64,000 bases of DNA from Leptospira bourretii (GTDB lineage: Bacteria; Spirochaetota; Leptospiria; Leptospirales; Leptospiraceae), in the NCBI RefSeq assembly GCF_004770145.1, contig NZ_RQFW01000022.1:192956-256955 (forward strand), written 5' to 3'. Both the position numbers and the translations under genes were made by a program. Positions 54,426 to 63,631 of this stretch are shown in pieces; the first letter of the stretch is position 1, and each line of letters opens with the position of its first letter. Under the pieces are notes generated by a model. That model ran no database searches. It was not told the DNA's origin and saw only the letters and a list, made by a program, of their open reading frames with translations.

Positions 54426-54442
54426 ATCGTTTCAGAAACGAT
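54426..54442. promoter_or_regulatory. 17-bp perfect palindrome between the TPR operon and rlpA
   Basis: ATCGTTTC-A-GAAACGAT is a perfect 8-bp inverted repeat around one base. It is 12 bp from the TPR start and about 80 bp from the rlpA-like start, in the shared divergent promoter region. It looks like a dimeric regulator's operator. Confidence 0.5.
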
Positions 54443-54522
54443 TCTCCCCTTAGAAATTTTATCATGCGAATGGAAAAACCTTCCGAAAGGTACACACAAG
54501 AGTCCAGAGGAAGGGGAAAGTT

Positions 54523-55407
54523 ATGCAAAGACTCATACTTTTATCCATAGTATTGTGGCTAGTGTCCTGCAGTTCAGCAGATGCCACCCGTAGAGATTAT
54601 AGTGCATCCGGGGATCCGGAGGATATTTTTTTTGAACGTTCTGGGAAGTCAAAACCAGCAAGTAACACGAAGTCAGATGACCCAGTGGCTCGTTCTATCA
54701 TTGACGATTTAGATTCCAATGCAAAAACAACAGCACCTACCGGTTTAGCGACCATCCCAACAAAAAAACCAACAACACAATTTGATGAAGTTGGTTTATC
54801 TTCTTGGTATGGACAAAAATTCCAAGGTCGCCCTACTGCGAGTGGTGAACCTTTTGACCGCATGAAAATGACAGGCGCACATAGAACACTTCCCATTGGG
54901 AGCGTTGTCAAAATCCAAAACTTAGAAAACAACAAAGAAGCTGTAGTTCGGATCAATGACCGCGGACCATTTGTTGATGAACGAATTGTGGATGTATCTG
55001 AAAAAACAGCGGAGATCCTCGAATTTAAGGACAAAGGTGTTACCAAAGTTGGGATCAAAGTTCTTAAAAAAGGGGAAGAGGATCTTGCGGATGATTTAGA
55101 TGACGCAGACCTTCTAGACGATGCTCCTGCAAAACCAGAAAAATTGACTCCGGTAAAACCAGGTGCAGTGAAACCAATTGCGGCCGGCAAAGGATTCACT
55201 GTGCAAGTGGGAGTGTTTCAAGAAAAGGAACGAGCTCTAAAATACCAAGAAAACATGAAATCTGAATACAACCAATCTGTGTTCGTCACTCCCCGAGATG
55301 GAAAGTTCGTCGTTCAAGTGGGTGATTTTGCTGACCGCGCAAAAGCAGAATCTCTCAAATCAAAATTAAAATACGATGGGATTGATTGTTTTATCGCCAA
55401 TCGTTAG
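54523..55407 (+). CDS. rlpA: RlpA-like septal lipoprotein with SPOR domain
   Basis: A lipoprotein signal (LVSC, C16) precedes a linker, a double-psi beta-barrel RlpA domain (about 85-180: GLSSWYGQKFQGRPTASGEPFD, HRTLPIGSVVKI, VRINDRGPFVDERIVDVSEKTA) and a C-terminal SPOR domain (about 225-290: FTVQVGVFQEKERALKYQENM). RlpA cleaves denuded glycans or helps daughter-cell separation; the catalytic-type Asp and His (DRGPF; AHRTLP) are present. The SPOR domain should target it to septal glycan. Divergent from the TPR operon. Confidence 0.93.
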   Translation: MQRLILLSIVLWLVSCSSADATRRDYSASGDPEDIFFERSGKSKPASNTKSDDPVARSIIDDLDSNAKTTAPTGLATIPTKKPTTQFDEVGLSSWYGQKFQGRPTASGEPFDRMKMTGAHRTLPIGSVVKIQNLENNKEAVVRINDRGPFVDERIVDVSEKTAEILEFKDKGVTKVGIKVLKKGEEDLADDLDDADLLDDAPAKPEKLTPVKPGAVKPIAAGKGFTVQVGVFQEKERALKYQENMKSEYNQSVFVTPRDGKFVVQVGDFADRAKAESLKSKLKYDGIDCFIANR

Positions 55408-55531
55408 TTTTGACCCTTCCCTCCGAGCAAACGGCTGTCTTGCTGATTTGCTCGGGACGGTAGGAAAATGAATTGATTTCGCATTTCTTGCCTGTTACGA
55501 TTTCGTATTAAATTAGCAACTAGAAGACCCT

Positions 55532-58500
55532 ATGAGTGAAAGCATAATATCCGTTGACCACATACTAACAAATTATTACACATTCGGTAGTTTAATTGTC
55601 ACTGTCCTCCTTGCGGTCTTGACTACATTCTTTTTCTCTCTAAAAGACAGAACGGTCGCAACCAAACATATGGGGCTCGCATGTTTGTTTTTATGCTTGT
55701 TCCAATTCGGATACCTATTAGGGGCTTTTTACTACCATCCCATTGCTTCCTACCACCGTTGGATCACCGGCGGGTTCATTATTTTTGGAATCATTCACTT
55801 TGGTCAGTTTTTCTTCCGTTTCCCTGATAACGAAGACAGCAGAACTGCCAATATCATCCAAGTTAGTCTCTACGCAGTAGCCATTGTTGTTGTGCTTTGG
55901 TTTTTAGTTACTGTTTCTCAAGGAGAAAGGAAATACCATTTCACCGCTCATCACTGGGATTTTAACTCTGAAGGTGCAAGTAGACTCTTGAGTTTGTTCA
56001 TTGCTGGTTTTTCATTTATCAACTTTATTGTCTTACCGGGTTACCGTTTATTCCATGTGACTAAGGAAAAACGAGGAACACTTAGCGTAATGTTAATGGC
56101 AGCTTTAATTGCGGGAGTTGTTCCAAATATAACAAACGTTATGAGTCGTGATGGAGCAATGGAACGATCCACCTACCTCACAGCTCTAGTGCTGTTATTT
56201 ACTTTTACATTTTTTATCATTACCATTTCCTTCATTAACAACAGTAGCGAAAGAACTACTTTTATGGTTAAAATTGTAGGAATTTCATTTGTGACAATCC
56301 TACTCATCATGCAGGCTTTCAGTTACTTAGTAGACCAGGAAAAAGAAACCTCCTTTGATAATACGGCAATTCAAAAAGCCCTTCGTGTGGCTGAAGGTGG
56401 CGAGCGGTCCAAGGATATTTTATTTGTCATTGAGTCTGATTCATCAGGACAAAGTCTAAAAAAAGCTTACCTACCTTCCTCTGTTAATTTAGATTTACCA
56501 TTAGTACAAGCTGACCTTTATAATACCGCTTTGTACGATGAAGTGGTCAGTATTTCCGAGAAGGACTACAGAAATTCTCTCAAAGCAAGTTTAACAAAAA
56601 CACCTTATTACTTTGAAGGTTATAAAAATGCAATCATCCAATTTTTGGAAGAAAATCCCGATTCGGAAGGTGCAGAATTAAAAGCTGAAGTTTCTAAACT
56701 AATCGAAAAACTAAATAAAAGAACCTTTATTAATACCAACAAACTTGGTGATATTCTACCTGATCAGTTTTGTGAAGAAGGTGTCAAATACGTTGAAAAA
56801 GTAAAAAACGTAGACACGTTCCGTGATGCCATTCTCAAACATGTAAACGATTGTAAATGGGATGGTAAAGAAATATCAGGGGCAGACCTCCGCGTGGAAA
56901 TGTTGAAGTTCTTCCGATATTTCAAACCAGATTTAACAAGACACTATCGAAAAGATTTAGATGGTGTTTCGCATTACATTGCTTACATGACCTATGATGC
57001 GAAAAATAAAATCAATAGAGAAGTTGGTTTTAACTATCGTGACTATCGTGCTTACATGCACAAATCAGCAAAACTCGAACTAGTCATTCTTGCAATTGTG
57101 ATGTTTGTTTTGTTGGTTGTGTTTCCACTGTTTTTCCGTTCTGCACTTGTGAATCCGCTGTATGCCCTACTCGCAGGGGTTGAAAAAGTAAACCAAGGAA
57201 ATTTAGAAGTAGAAGTTCCGATTAAGGTAAATGATGAGATCGGATATTTGGCCGAATCATTCAACGGAATGGTTTCTTCCATTCGAGATGCAAGACGTGA
57301 ACTGCAAGACTACGCTGAAAATCTAGAAGAAAAAGTAAAAGAACGTACGAAAGAACTTCAAGAAAAAATGGATGAGATCCATCGATTGAAAGTACAACAA
57401 GATGGTGATTACTTCCTCACTTCCCTACTAGCAAAACCATTATTTTTTAATGCAAATAAATCAGATAACATCCGTTGTGACTTCTTTGTTCACCAAAAGA
57501 AAACTTTTGAATTCCGAAATAAAACCGGAGATCTCGGTGGTGATATTTGTATCACAGGAAACTTAAAATTAGGAAAACCTGACGATTTCCATCGTTATAC
57601 CATGGTGATGAACGGTGATGCAATGGGAAAATCCATGCAGGGTGCCGGTGGTTCCTTGGTTATGGGTGTGGTTATGAATTCCATTATGGCACGTTCTGCA
57701 GGTAACAAAAGAATCCTCAATCGAACGCCGGAAGAATGGCTCACCGATGTTTACGAAGAAGTAAATGCTGTATTCAAGTCCTTTAGTGGAACAATGGTAA
57801 TCTCTGCCACTGTCATGTTGATTGATGATGAATCAGGAAAAATCTGGTATTTTAACGCAGAACACCCTTACAGCATTCTTTATCGAGATGGAAAAGCAAG
57901 TTTCATCGAAGATGAATTGAAACTTCGTAAACTTGGATTGGATTCTGAATATCCATTCGAAGTACAAACATTCCAACTTCTGCCTGGTGACCAATTGATC
58001 CTTGGTTCCGATGGGCGTGATGATATTGACTTAACACCAGAAGAAGATGTAAGGACTATCAACGAAGACGAAACAATGGTTCTGCGATTTGTAGAACAAG
58101 CAGATGGTGATATCTATGAAGTTGAAAAATTAGTCAAAAAAGCTGGTGATGTCACAGATGATATCTCCATGCTCAGTGTCGTTTTTAAGAGCGAAAAGAC
58201 TCCAGTTCATCATGCTCCGGAAAAGGATGATCTTTCCCACCAACCTGTTGATGACTTTTTTGACACGCCAGGTGATGATTGGGACGAAGCACTCACAACC
58301 TCAGGTGCATTCGAAGAAGGAAAAATTCTCTACCAAAATGGTGAGATTGAAAGAGCCATTACCGTCATGAAAAAAGCCTTCCTAGGTGATCCAACCAACC
58401 AAAAACTAAATAAGTTTTTAGGTCTTGTGAGTTACAAAGGAAAGGAATACGATATTGCAGCAAAAGTTCTCACTGAATTCCTAAAAGAAAATGAAGGGTC

Positions 58501-58759
58501 AGGTGAATATTGGTATTACTTAGCAATGTCCGAAAAAAAACTCGGAAACTACGAAAGTGCACTAAAAGCAGCACAAGAGGCATTAAAACACGATCCGGAA
58601 AATTTCCAAAATCTAATTAACCTTGCTGATGTTAGTCGATTGCTCGGAAATGTTGATCGAGCCGTTACTTATGTAACTCGGGCTCAATCCATTGATCCAA
58701 CAAATAAAAACGTCCTCAAACTTTCAAAGTTACTAGAAAAAGCGACTAGCCTCAATTAA
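55532..58759 (+). CDS. Receptor-type SpoIIE phosphatase with 7TM, HAMP and TPR domains
   Basis: A 1075-residue sensor. About seven helices form residues 15-235 and another about 248-265; an extracytoplasmic sensor spans about 266-505; a further helix (510-535) is followed by HAMP (about 540-595) and a coiled-coil ([23 protein letters not shown]). A SpoIIE phosphatase covers about 605-885 ([35 protein letters not shown]; the usual GHG is GKS), then TPRs (about 930-1070). It should control a partner-switching sigma cascade; the TPR may bind the regulator. The tail overlaps the MCP by 8 bp. Confidence 0.9.
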   Translation: MSESIISVDHILTNYYTFGSLIVTVLLAVLTTFFFSLKDRTVATKHMGLACLFLCLFQFGYLLGAFYYHPIASYHRWITGGFIIFGIIHFGQFFFRFPDNEDSRTANIIQVSLYAVAIVVVLWFLVTVSQGERKYHFTAHHWDFNSEGASRLLSLFIAGFSFINFIVLPGYRLFHVTKEKRGTLSVMLMAALIAGVVPNITNVMSRDGAMERSTYLTALVLLFTFTFFIITISFINNSSERTTFMVKIVGISFVTILLIMQAFSYLVDQEKETSFDNTAIQKALRVAEGGERSKDILFVIESDSSGQSLKKAYLPSSVNLDLPLVQADLYNTALYDEVVSISEKDYRNSLKASLTKTPYYFEGYKNAIIQFLEENPDSEGAELKAEVSKLIEKLNKRTFINTNKLGDILPDQFCEEGVKYVEKVKNVDTFRDAILKHVNDCKWDGKEISGADLRVEMLKFFRYFKPDLTRHYRKDLDGVSHYIAYMTYDAKNKINREVGFNYRDYRAYMHKSAKLELVILAIVMFVLLVVFPLFFRSALVNPLYALLAGVEKVNQGNLEVEVPIKVNDEIGYLAESFNGMVSSIRDARRELQDYAENLEEKVKERTKELQEKMDEIHRLKVQQDGDYFLTSLLAKPLFFNANKSDNIRCDFFVHQKKTFEFRNKTGDLGGDICITGNLKLGKPDDFHRYTMVMNGDAMGKSMQGAGGSLVMGVVMNSIMARSAGNKRILNRTPEEWLTDVYEEVNAVFKSFSGTMVISATVMLIDDESGKIWYFNAEHPYSILYRDGKASFIEDELKLRKLGLDSEYPFEVQTFQLLPGDQLILGSDGRDDIDLTPEEDVRTINEDETMVLRFVEQADGDIYEVEKLVKKAGDVTDDISMLSVVFKSEKTPVHHAPEKDDLSHQPVDDFFDTPGDDWDEALTTSGAFEEGKILYQNGEIERAITVMKKAFLGDPTNQKLNKFLGLVSYKGKEYDIAAKVLTEFLKENEGSGEYWYYLAMSEKKLGNYESALKAAQEALKHDPENFQNLINLADVSRLLGNVDRAVTYVTRAQSIDPTNKNVLKLSKLLEKATSLN

Positions 58760-58770
58760 TTGAGGTTAGT
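58745..58770. terminator. 26-bp near-palindrome spanning both stop codons of overlapping convergent genes
   Basis: ACTAGCCTCAATT and AATTGAGGTTAGT (58745-58770) pair over 13 bp with one G-T. Both stop codons lie inside: plus TAA at 58757-58759 and minus TGA at 58752-58754. A T-run follows on the minus strand. A likely shared terminator built from the gene ends. Confidence 0.65.
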
Positions 58771-60188
58771 CCCTGATCTTCCATCGTTTTGATTTCTAAA
58801 TACTGAATATAGGAATCAAATATTTTACTGAGTTCAATAAAGTGTTCTTGTAACCTAGATCTTTCCTGTTTAACTTTCAACGTATCATTTTGAACAATCG
58901 CTTCTTTGATATGGATGGCGCAAGAATGCAATTCACGATGAGGAATTTCCAACTGATCATGGATGGCTTTTTGTTTTGCATCCAAAACTGAACTTTGATA
59001 ATACCACAATCCCATTTTACAAAGCATATGGTTTAACTGAGGAAATAGATTTACATTTCCAGTTGCAATTGCTTGGTCAACTGCCTGTACCCAATGGATA
59101 TGATCTAATCTCCTTTGGAATATAAATTCCAATAACCAAACCGAATTTTGATTTGTAATCAATTTTACAGTATTTTCAATTTTTGCAAATATCGCTTCAA
59201 AATCAGTTTTTGTTCGAACACTATGATCTGAAAGTACATGAACTTGGTTGGATATACTTGTAGAATCATTGGCAATATTTTGAGAAGCTACCCCAACTTC
59301 ACGAAGTTTAAATTCCAAATCATGAAATTGAGTGATCAAAATTTGAATTTCACTTAAATTTGTTTTTGATTCTTTTCTATTAGAGACAACGGAAGATTCA
59401 ATGGCTTGGATTTTTTCAATGATTTCAATGAGAACGGAAGTTCTGGTTTTTGAATTTTCTTGGAATTCCAAAAATCGAGATCTAATATGTTGAGCAGATT
59501 CTTGGATTGTTTTGACTGCAACTTTGGTATTTTCGGCTAACTTGGAAACCCCATCCGCTACCACGGAAAAACCTCTTCCTTCTTCACCTGCACGGGCCGC
59601 TTCAATGGACGCATTGAGTGCCAGTAGATTTGTACGATCCGAAATTTCTTTTACCAATTGGATATTTTCGTTAATTTTTTGAAGATCGTTATATAAAAGT
59701 TGAATTTCGACCTCATTTTTTTGGTTTTCAACTTTCACCCATAACGATTGTTTAGCGATCGTTTCAATTTCTTTTGTTGTTTTTTCTAAACTATCAACTA
59801 ATTCAATATTTCTTTGTCCCGTTGCATCAAAGGTTTTTAGTGTTTCTGAAATTTGAAATGAAACAGAATGAATCACTGCATCTAATTCTTCCGCACTGCT
59901 TGCTAGATTGGCTGAAATATCACTAAAATGCGAAAGCCCCGATACAAATTGGGACTGTAAATGTTCAATGTTTTTAAGGTTAGTTGAAGTTCCGAGAATA
60001 GAAACAGCAATTTCATCGGCAGAGGATGTAATCAAACCTCTTAATTTTCGTTGTAATTCTAAAAGATCTACAATCTCAGAATCATTCGATTTCTCAATGG
60101 AACTGTTTCGAATGATATGTTCACGGATCGATTTACGATTCCGTATTAAAAACTCTTTTGTAGAGTCGTTTGATCTAAAATGAAACAT
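58752..60188 (-). CDS. Soluble chemoreceptor with CZB zinc domain
   Basis: A cytoplasmic methyl-accepting chemotaxis protein: no transmembrane segment, a long coiled-coil, the signalling tip [20 protein letters not shown] at 185-204 continuing into [16 protein letters not shown]-terminal CZB domain has the ligands H363 in HIHW, C390 in LCKMGLW, H417 and H421 in PHRELH. CZB senses free zinc (and hypochlorite via the Cys) in other bacteria, so cytoplasmic zinc/redox chemotaxis is likely. Single gene, convergent with the SpoIIE-TPR gene. Confidence 0.92.
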   Translation of the reverse strand: MFHFRSNDSTKEFLIRNRKSIREHIIRNSSIEKSNDSEIVDLLELQRKLRGLITSSADEIAVSILGTSTNLKNIEHLQSQFVSGLSHFSDISANLASSAEELDAVIHSVSFQISETLKTFDATGQRNIELVDSLEKTTKEIETIAKQSLWVKVENQKNEVEIQLLYNDLQKINENIQLVKEISDRTNLLALNASIEAARAGEEGRGFSVVADGVSKLAENTKVAVKTIQESAQHIRSRFLEFQENSKTRTSVLIEIIEKIQAIESSVVSNRKESKTNLSEIQILITQFHDLEFKLREVGVASQNIANDSTSISNQVHVLSDHSVRTKTDFEAIFAKIENTVKLITNQNSVWLLEFIFQRRLDHIHWVQAVDQAIATGNVNLFPQLNHMLCKMGLWYYQSSVLDAKQKAIHDQLEIPHRELHSCAIHIKEAIVQNDTLKVKQERSRLQEHFIELSKIFDSYIQYLEIKTMEDQGLTSIN

Positions 60189-60327
60189 AATACTTTTATC
60201 TTTTTATCGGCATTGTTTCTATATACTATTTTCCTGAATTGTCACAGAGTTTTTCTAAAAACCAGCTTGCCAGAGATAAAATTTCTGTCAGAATAAGCGA
60301 ATCCAATTTTATAGAATAAGGATCTTT

Positions 60328-60852
60328 ATGAATCAAAAACTTGTTTTAAGTGTATGGACGGCAATTCTCTTCGCCGGAAGTTCTCTACTAGCCCAAGAAG
60401 CAGACGTAGCCGTAGGCCGGTATTTACCCCCTGAAAAAGACTCAGTCATTGAAATTTTCAAATGCGGTGATAAATACTGTGGTAAAACGGTTTGTATCAA
60501 AGACAACGCCTACCCTGAAAAAGAAAAAGATAAAGGTGTTCCAGGCACTCCCTACCTCGATCACAACAATGAAGATCCAAAACTTAGAAACCGTCCCAAC
60601 TTAGGTATGGTATTTATTACTGGATTTGACTATGTAGGAGAAGGTGTTTATAAAAACGGAAAGATTTACAACCCACGTGATGGAAAAACCTACTGTGGAA
60701 AATTCACTTCTCTCGAAGGTGGAAATCGATTGGATCTAAAGGGAACCCTATGTTCCATTACCTTTATCGGAAAAACAAACAACTGGGTGAAACTTGGTGG
60801 TGTGAATCTCGATGACCCTAAATGGGACTGTACGTTCAAAGCTAAAAAATAA
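60328..60852 (+). CDS. DUF2147-family exported protein
   Basis: A signal peptide (MNQKLVLSVWTAILFAGSSLLAQ) precedes the DUF2147 domain: VGRYLPPEKDSVIEIFKCGDKYCGKTVCI, then DYVGEGVYKNGKIYNPRDGKTYCGK and NRLDLKGTLC with the final W-V-K-L. Four to six Cys are conserved and may form disulfides. Role unknown in the family (a lipocalin-like fold has been suggested). ATG 60328 follows AAGGAT. Confidence 0.88.
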   Translation: MNQKLVLSVWTAILFAGSSLLAQEADVAVGRYLPPEKDSVIEIFKCGDKYCGKTVCIKDNAYPEKEKDKGVPGTPYLDHNNEDPKLRNRPNLGMVFITGFDYVGEGVYKNGKIYNPRDGKTYCGKFTSLEGGNRLDLKGTLCSITFIGKTNNWVKLGGVNLDDPKWDCTFKAKK

Positions 60853-60867
60853 TTGTAATCATGAAGT

Positions 60868-60894
60868 ACCTGTCCTCCTTATTGGGAGGCAGGT
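60868..60894. terminator. Intrinsic-type terminator after the DUF2147 gene
   Basis: ACCTG-T-CCTCC and GGAGG-CAGGT pair as a 10-bp GC-rich stem with one bulged T and a short loop (TTATTG). It is located in the 76-bp gap between convergent DUF2147 and dcd genes and could serve both. Confidence 0.65.
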
Positions 60895-60928
60895 TCTCAT
60901 TATAATGTTTCTAAAAAACTTTTAGATC

Positions 60929-61453
60929 TTATTTCTTTTCAAAGTCTTTATACAATAAGGAAGGTTGGATGCCTTGGTTGGCTTGGTATTTTCCTGATTT
61001 GTATTCGCTAATTTCCCCTTCCACTGTATGATAAAAAATCTGACAGATTTGGACACCTGCATACACACGGAGAGGATGAGTCACTTGGATTTCTAAAGTC
61101 CAAAATCCCTTAAACCCAACATCCCCAAAACCAGCAGTGATATGGACGAACATTCCAAGTCTTCCAATAGAAGAACGACCTTCTAACATCGGCACTAGGT
61201 TATGTGTCTCCGTAAATTCGATGGTCCTACCTAAATACAACTTTCCCGGTTCTAATAATAATCCATCTTCTGGTATTTTTAAATTTTGGACTGGATTTGG
61301 TTTTTTCATATCCAAAGGAAATTCTGAATATACCAAAAGATCTTCATGTAATCGTAAATTATATGAATTTGGATTCAATAAGTTAGGATCATAAGGTTCG
61401 ATTTTTATATCGTTACCTAGTCTTTTTAAAATTTCTTTTCCGGTTAAAATCAC
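60929..61453 (-). CDS. dcd: dCTP deaminase (possibly bifunctional DCD-DUT type)
   Basis: It makes dUTP (or dUMP) from dCTP for thymidylate synthesis. Full-length family features: LNPNSYNLRL, PGKLYLGRTIEF, the EGRSSIGRLGM loop, TAGFGDVGFKGFWTLE (catalytic Glu) and a C-terminal KYQANQGIQPSLLYKDF. The GF-type TAGF and GVQICQ segments resemble bifunctional enzymes from archaea and actinobacteria rather than E. coli Dcd (TAHRIDPG). Bifunctionality is a guess. It follows the enoyl-CoA hydratase after 3 bp. Confidence 0.9.
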   Translation of the reverse strand: MILTGKEILKRLGNDIKIEPYDPNLLNPNSYNLRLHEDLLVYSEFPLDMKKPNPVQNLKIPEDGLLLEPGKLYLGRTIEFTETHNLVPMLEGRSSIGRLGMFVHITAGFGDVGFKGFWTLEIQVTHPLRVYAGVQICQIFYHTVEGEISEYKSGKYQANQGIQPSLLYKDFEKK

Positions 61454-61456
61454 GGA

Positions 61457-62230
61457 TCATTCTCCCTTAAAATTCGGTTTTCTTTTTTCAGCAAACGCCT
61501 GTAAGGCTTCTAATCGATCTTTTGTTCCGATCGTTTCAAAATAACATAATCTTTCCCACTCTAAGGCCGATTTCATAGGCAATTCCAACCCACCGCGTAT
61601 AGCTTTTTTGGCAGCAGAAACGGCAATAGGTGCAGATTCCGATATCTCCCTTGCCAACGCAAGAGAAGATTCCCGTAAATGATCAGGTTCAAAAATTTGA
61701 GAAACCAAACCTCGCTCCTTAGCCTCTTTTCCAGTTAACTTTTTACCGGAAAAAATCCACTCCATCGCAATTGATTCTCCAACGATTCGAGAAAGTCTTT
61801 GTGTTCCCCCAGCCCCGGGGATGATTCCTAGTTTTGTTTCTGTAAGTCCCATTTGTGCAGACTCACTCGCATAACGAATATCACATGATAGAGCCAGTTC
61901 TAACCCACCACCAAATGCAAATCCATTGATAGCTGCGATGGTTGGTATGGATAGGTTTGATAATTCAGAAAAACACAGGTTGATGTCCGTTAAAAATTGT
62001 TTCACCTGCAATTCCGACATGGACTTTCGTTCTTTCAAATCCGCCCCGGAACAGAACGAATCTCCAGTACCAATGATGACAAGAGCACGTGCCTGACCCA
62101 GTTTAACTTCTTGGATTTTTTCTCTTAGATCTGCAAGAAGCTGCAAGGAAATGGCATTTTTTGCCTCTGGACGGCTGAGTTCTATCAATGCTACATAAGT
62201 ATGGTGGGTTTGGAGTGTGACGGTGTTCAT
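61457..62230 (-). CDS. Enoyl-CoA hydratase/isomerase family protein
   Basis: A crotonase-fold enzyme (257 residues). The oxyanion loop is GDSFCSGADLKE, then AAINGFAFGGGLELALSCD with Glu (E of LEL) and the second acid in ETKLGIIPGAGGTQRL; both catalytic Glu are kept, as in hydratases. Likely a beta-oxidation enoyl-CoA hydratase. In one operon with dcd, an unusual neighbour. ATG 62230 is preceded by AGGA. Diverges from the IPT/TIG gene. Confidence 0.9.
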   Translation of the reverse strand: MNTVTLQTHHTYVALIELSRPEAKNAISLQLLADLREKIQEVKLGQARALVIIGTGDSFCSGADLKERKSMSELQVKQFLTDINLCFSELSNLSIPTIAAINGFAFGGGLELALSCDIRYASESAQMGLTETKLGIIPGAGGTQRLSRIVGESIAMEWIFSGKKLTGKEAKERGLVSQIFEPDHLRESSLALAREISESAPIAVSAAKKAIRGGLELPMKSALEWERLCYFETIGTKDRLEALQAFAEKRKPNFKGE

Positions 62231-62299
62231 AGAATTTCCTCCGAATGAAAAAATAGAAATGAAATCGGTTTTGTTTTTCCGATAATGGAAGCAGCAGTC

Positions 62300-62992
62300 A
62301 TGAGAAGGATTTTATACACAATCGGATTCTCACTAGTACTTGGAAACAGTTTTTCATGTAAAACTTCTTCCAACGAAGATCCTCTTGCCTCCCTTTTAAC
62401 CTCTCCTCCTGTTGTATCTTCTGTGACTCCACAAATTGGAACTCCTGCCCAAAACAATCTGAATGCCACCTATGCGGCTACTGAAGTTGTGATTAAAGGC
62501 GAAAATTTTGGAATCGATCCTGTGATCCGATTTAATGATATTGTTGCGACGATCAGTCTCAATACAGGAACAGAATTATACACCCGAGTACCAGATGGGG
62601 CTTTTTCTGGTTTCATCACTGTATCTAAATCAGGTGGATCTTGTTTGCCAAATTCCAAAACAGGCGTTAATTGTGCTGGAATGGAATACTTTATCGACTG
62701 CTATACGGTCGCAAACAAACAATACGGTTCTGAAATCGAACTCAAACAAGGGCAGAGTTTGTCGATCGAATTTGATGGGCAAGAAACCAAAGCCTTCCAT
62801 ACAGATACCTTGTTATCCTCTAGAAACTTAACCATTGGATGTGAAAGTACGGTGACCGTTAGAGTTTTTGATCGGTCATGCCGGGCAACAGATTACGTCT
62901 TACAAAATGATCCGGTCATCCCATTTCCAGCAGGTGTGGCTACGCAATTCTTCCTTACTGCTCAATCAGCAACTTGTAGTTTGGCTCTTTAA
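62300..62992 (+). CDS. IPT/TIG-domain lipoprotein
   Basis: MRRILYTIGFSLVLGNSFSC is a lipoprotein signal with Cys at residue 20; ATG 62300 is chosen over an in-frame ATG at 62285. An IPT/TIG immunoglobulin-like domain follows (VSSVTPQIGTP ... VVIKGENFGIDPVIRFNDIVATI ... TRVPDGAFSGFITVS). The C-terminal half is Cys-rich (six Cys in pairs) and beta-rich, possibly a disulfide-stabilised beta domain. It is likely a surface or periplasmic binding protein; ligand unknown. Confidence 0.85.
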   Translation: MRRILYTIGFSLVLGNSFSCKTSSNEDPLASLLTSPPVVSSVTPQIGTPAQNNLNATYAATEVVIKGENFGIDPVIRFNDIVATISLNTGTELYTRVPDGAFSGFITVSKSGGSCLPNSKTGVNCAGMEYFIDCYTVANKQYGSEIELKQGQSLSIEFDGQETKAFHTDTLLSSRNLTIGCESTVTVRVFDRSCRATDYVLQNDPVIPFPAGVATQFFLTAQSATCSLAL

Positions 62993-63085
62993 ATAAAGTA
63001 ACAGTCCAGTCTAAGTTTTACAAACTGACGAGAAACAATTTTAACTTTTTTGAAATTGGTAAGAGGATAATTTTGATTCCCACCT

Positions 63086-63110
63086 CTCTTGGTTCGTTGC
63101 CGACCAAGAG
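63086..63110. repeat. 8-bp perfect stem-loop between convergent genes
   Basis: CTCTTGGT (63086-63093) and ACCAAGAG (63103-63110) are perfect inverted repeats with a 9-nt loop (TCGTTGCCG). Flanking CACCT and AGGTAGG could extend the structure past a 6-nt bulge. No T-run on either strand, so it may be a terminator with an unusual tail or an RNA structure. Confidence 0.4.
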
Positions 63111-63142
63111 ATTCGCAGGTAGGAAGGATATCAGATTAAGAT

Positions 63143-63493
63143 TTAGTTGGAGTAAAAGATCTCGATTAAGTTTTGGCTTGGATCTGCAAAAGTTAGACTC
63201 TCTCCAGAGTCCGTACCTTCCGGCCCTTTGATGATCTTAACATTCTTTTCTTCGAGTTCGCTGATGGCTTCCGTGAAATCGTCCACATCCATCACAAAAC
63301 TTAAGAGAGGAAGAGACCTGTCAGAGACTTCGGCCTTCACCAATCGGATGCGAAAGGAATCCAGAGAAAGAATTGCCTCAGTAGCCTTCTTTGTCTCCAC
63401 TTCGAAGTCAAAAATGTCCCTGTAAAAATCGATAGAGGTGTCGAGTTGGGAGACGGGGATACTGACGTGGCCAATGCCTTCTACAATGATCAT
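63143..63493 (-). CDS. Glyoxalase/bleomycin-resistance (VOC) superfamily protein
   Basis: A 116-residue VOC-fold protein with both beta-alpha-beta-beta-beta modules. GIGHVSIPVSQLDTSIDFYRDIF holds the first metal ligand (His), and the C-terminal FADPSQNLIEIF the final Glu. The middle ligand is not clear. Substrate unknown: VOC members act on glutathione adducts, catechols and others. ATG 63493; the downstream gap holds the stem-loop. Confidence 0.85.
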   Translation of the reverse strand: MIIVEGIGHVSIPVSQLDTSIDFYRDIFDFEVETKKATEAILSLDSFRIRLVKAEVSDRSLPLLSFVMDVDDFTEAISELEEKNVKIIKGPEGTDSGESLTFADPSQNLIEIFYSN

Positions 63494-63631
63494 AATGGAA
63501 TTACACCTTCGTGAACTTTTCTGTCATCATGCTTGAAAAACCGGCTTTGTCGAGAAAAAAGCAATCTCCTCAAACAAACTCGAAACTAAAATTTGAATTC
63601 CAATTCCAACTTAGGAAAAAAGAATCAAAAT

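Noticed and set aside
54597..55199. 200-codon frame antisense to the RlpA-like gene
   Set aside because: It lies wholly within rlpA, is Ser/Phe/Pro-rich as expected of an antisense shadow, and the plus frame has clear lipoprotein, RlpA and SPOR features.
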